Position numbers and translations under genes: made by a program. Of a stretch of 64,000 nt of DNA, positions 62,210 to 64,000 are shown one piece after another. Each line of letters begins with the position of its first letter. The stretch's first letter is position 1. Origin of the DNA: Fibrobacter sp. UBA7003. GTDB taxonomy: Bacteria > Fibrobacterota > Fibrobacteria > Fibrobacterales > Fibrobacteraceae. The stretch lies in assembly GCA_002449765.1 (NCBI GenBank), contig DJXN01000015.1, forward strand, positions 340,973 to 404,972, read 5' to 3'. Below the pieces are notes generated by a model. The model saw only the letters and a program-made list of their open reading frames with translations. It was not told the DNA's origin and ran no database searches.

Positions 62210-64000
62210 TTAATCGTCGTCTTCAGCGGGGCGCTTCGACATCTGCTTGCGCTTGATCGGGTCGAGCTCGGTCTTACGGAGGCGGAGGATTTCCGGCGTC
62301 ACTTCGATGCATTCGTCTTCGTTGATGAAGGTGACGCATTCTTCCAAAGTCATGCGGCGGTACGGGGTCAGCTGGATCATGTCGTCAGCGGACTTGGAAC
62401 GCATGTTGGTGAGGTGCTTGCCCTTCGTGACGTTCACGATGATATCGACGTCGCGGTTGTGTTCGCCCACAATCATGCCCGGATAAACTTCCGCACCCGG
62501 TCCGATGATGAGGTAGCCGCGGTCTTCCAGGTTCGAAAGCGCGTAGCTTGCTGCTTCGCCCGGTTCCTTCGCGATAAGCACGCCGTTGATGCGGGTCGGG
62601 ATTTCGCCCTTGTACGGCTGGTATTCCTTGAAGAAGGACTGCGTAACGGCGTAACCCTTCGAGAGCGAGAGGAGCTTCGGGCGGATACCGATAAGGCCAC
62701 GGGAAGGCACGATGAACTCGAGCGTCACGCGGTCGTTATCGTCGGTGACCATGTTCACCATTTCGCCCTTGCGCTGCTGGATTTCCTGGATGCAGGCGCC
62801 GCTGAATTCGCTCGGGACTTCGACCTTGAAGTCTTCGACCGGTTCGAGGAGCTTGCCGTTCTCGTCGTTGTGGAAAATCACTTGCGGAGATCCGATGGTG
62901 AATTCGTAAAGTTCGCGGCGCATGTTCTCGACGAGAATCGTGAGGTGCAAAATACCGCGGCCCGAGACCTTGAACGTGGAGGCGCCGTCGACCTTCTCGA
63001 CGAGGAGGGCGGGGTCTGCCATGTGGGCGCGTTCCAGACGTTCTTGGAGCTGGTTACCCGTCATGAATTTGCCACCGTACTTGCCGGCGAGGGGCGAGGT
63101 GTTCACGGTGAAAACCATGGAGATGGTCGGCGGGTCGATATGGATGCGCGGCAGGTGCTTCGGGTTGTTCGCGGCGCTGATGGTATCGCCGATATCGAAC
63201 GTGTCGAGGCCTGCGATAAGCACGATTTCGCCCGGACCGGCTTCGTCGACCGGCTTCGGGGTGAGGCCTTCGTAGCGCAGGATCTTCTGCGGGCGGACAG
63301 TCTTCACGGTGCCGTCGGTAAAGGCCTGTGCGTAGGTCTGGTTCGGCTTGAGCACGCCCTGCTGCACGCGGCCCACGGCCAGGCGGCCAAGGAAGGTCGA
63401 GTATTCGAGCGATGCAATCTGCAGGAGCGGTTCCGCAGCCGGGTCGCCCTTCGGGGCCGGAATGCGCTCGATAATCTTGTCCATGAGGATGCTGAAGTCA
63501 CCGTCGGGGTCTTCCATCTCGGCCTTGCAGATGCCCTTGCGGCCGGAGCCGAACACCTTGTCGAAGTCAAGCTGCTCTTCATTGGCGTCGAGCTCGCAGA
63601 AGAGGTCGAACACCTTGTCGAGGGCTCCGTGCGGGTTGCAGCCGTCGCGGTCGATCTTGTTCACCACCACGATGGGGATGAGCCCGAGTTCGAGAGCCTT
63701 CTGCGTCACGAAGCGGGTCTGGGCCATCGGGCCTTCGAATGCGTCTACGACCAGCAGAACGCCGTCCACCGTACCGAGAACGCGTTCCACCTGGCCACCG
63801 AAGTCGGCGTGCCCCGGGGTATCGACGATGTTCACGCGGTAGCCCTTGTACATGACGCTCGTGTTCTTGCTGAGGATGGTGATGCCGCGTTCGCGTTCCA
63901 GGTTGTCGGAGTCCATCACGCGTTCGTTGACTTCTTCACCTTCGTGGAAGGTTCCACACTGCTTGAGGAGCTGGTCCACCAGGGTGGTCTTGCCGTGGTC
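62210..64000 (-). CDS. typA: TypA/BipA translational GTPase, lacking the first residues
   Basis: The gene runs off the right edge; 596 residues are visible, missing only the first 15 or so. It is TypA/BipA, a ribosome-binding GTPase of the EF-G type linked to stress growth and subunit assembly. [12 protein letters not shown] (G1) is at the edge, followed by RERGITI (G2), [10 protein letters not shown] (G3) and NKIDRDG (G4), then the EF-G-like domains and the TypA-specific C-terminal region ([21 protein letters not shown]). The end is typical of the family. Confidence 0.94.
   Translation of the reverse strand, partial: DHGKTTLVDQLLKQCGTFHEGEEVNERVMDSDNLERERGITILSKNTSVMYKGYRVNIVDTPGHADFGGQVERVLGTVDGVLLVVDAFEGPMAQTRFVTQKALELGLIPIVVVNKIDRDGCNPHGALDKVFDLFCELDANEEQLDFDKVFGSGRKGICKAEMEDPDGDFSILMDKIIERIPAPKGDPAAEPLLQIASLEYSTFLGRLAVGRVQQGVLKPNQTYAQAFTDGTVKTVRPQKILRYEGLTPKPVDEAGPGEIVLIAGLDTFDIGDTISAANNPKHLPRIHIDPPTISMVFTVNTSPLAGKYGGKFMTGNQLQERLERAHMADPALLVEKVDGASTFKVSGRGILHLTILVENMRRELYEFTIGSPQVIFHNDENGKLLEPVEDFKVEVPSEFSGACIQEIQQRKGEMVNMVTDDNDRVTLEFIVPSRGLIGIRPKLLSLSKGYAVTQSFFKEYQPYKGEIPTRINGVLIAKEPGEAASYALSNLEDRGYLIIGPGAEVYPGMIVGEHNRDVDIIVNVTKGKHLTNMRSKSADDMIQLTPYRRMTLEECVTFINEDECIEVTPEILRLRKTELDPIKRKQMSKRPAEDDD

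Overview
The window reads as a chromosomal segment of a Fibrobacter-type bacterium. The clearest markers are a lipoprotein with the Fibrobacter succinogenes major paralogous (FISUMP) domain at 58751-59644, lipoproteins with Ser-rich linkers after the lipidated Cys, TonB-dependent receptors (so a Gram-negative envelope), and a large GH116-like glucosidase. No rRNA, tRNA, CRISPR array, integrase or transposase was found. Both ends cut genes: an RND/MMPL exporter on the left and TypA/BipA on the right.

Most of the window is an iron (possibly siderophore or haem) acquisition region. Locus 1 (1.2-10.9 kb) has flavodoxin and DUF3793 genes, a pair of YbtP/YbtQ- or IrtAB-like ABC half-transporters with an AraC regulator on the minus strand, and a propeller-like lipoprotein plus TonB receptor on the plus strand. 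Locus 2 (43.9-55.4 kb) is its paralogue: two ABC half-transporters, a 32-codon ORF and a His-tailed DMT permease on the minus strand; TonB receptor, lipoprotein and DtxR-FeoA-FeoB on the plus strand. Between them lie a small-protein/P1B-ATPase pair (11.1-13.6 kb), a second DtxR-FeoA-FeoB operon (26.7-30.4 kb), an acidic barrel porin, an ECF transporter of the MptD/Trep_Strep type (S-T-AA), a secreted alpha/beta hydrolase and a methyltransferase. Two DNA signals tie these together. One is a DtxR/MntR-like box, TTAG-N6-CTAA, before both feo operons, the DUF3793 gene, the AraC gene and the porin. The other is a tandem direct repeat with exactly 20-bp period (GGATTTT then GGAGTAGA) before both TonB receptors, lipoprotein 1 and the secreted hydrolase, with weaker versions before the ECF operon and the locus-2 ABC operon. 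I infer that the AraC protein of locus 1 binds it.

Two accessory (defence-like) islands interrupt the iron genes. Island 1 (13.7-26.3 kb) holds two unknown genes, an AT-rich McrBC system, an ORF6N gene, and a tight five-gene operon (tandem AAA+ ATPase, unknown, alpha/beta hydrolase, unknown, SLOG protein) next to a WYL regulator. The same 15-bp palindrome precedes the WYL gene and the AAA+ operon, and a variant precedes the first unknown gene; this is the best candidate for an undescribed system. Island 2 (36.7-43.9 kb) holds two ORF6N genes, a 0.8-kb non-coding stretch with repeated hairpins, a type III restriction-modification system and an HTH/ribbon-helix-helix regulator. In all three ORF6N genes, the codons at the same protein position form a 27-31-nt DNA palindrome of different sequence, centred in the same reading register, and all three share a leader hairpin.

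The right end (55.5-64 kb) looks like ordinary chromosome: GH116-like enzyme, FISUMP lipoprotein, small membrane protein, MgtC/DUF4010 membrane protein, ThiD/PdxK-like kinase and TypA.
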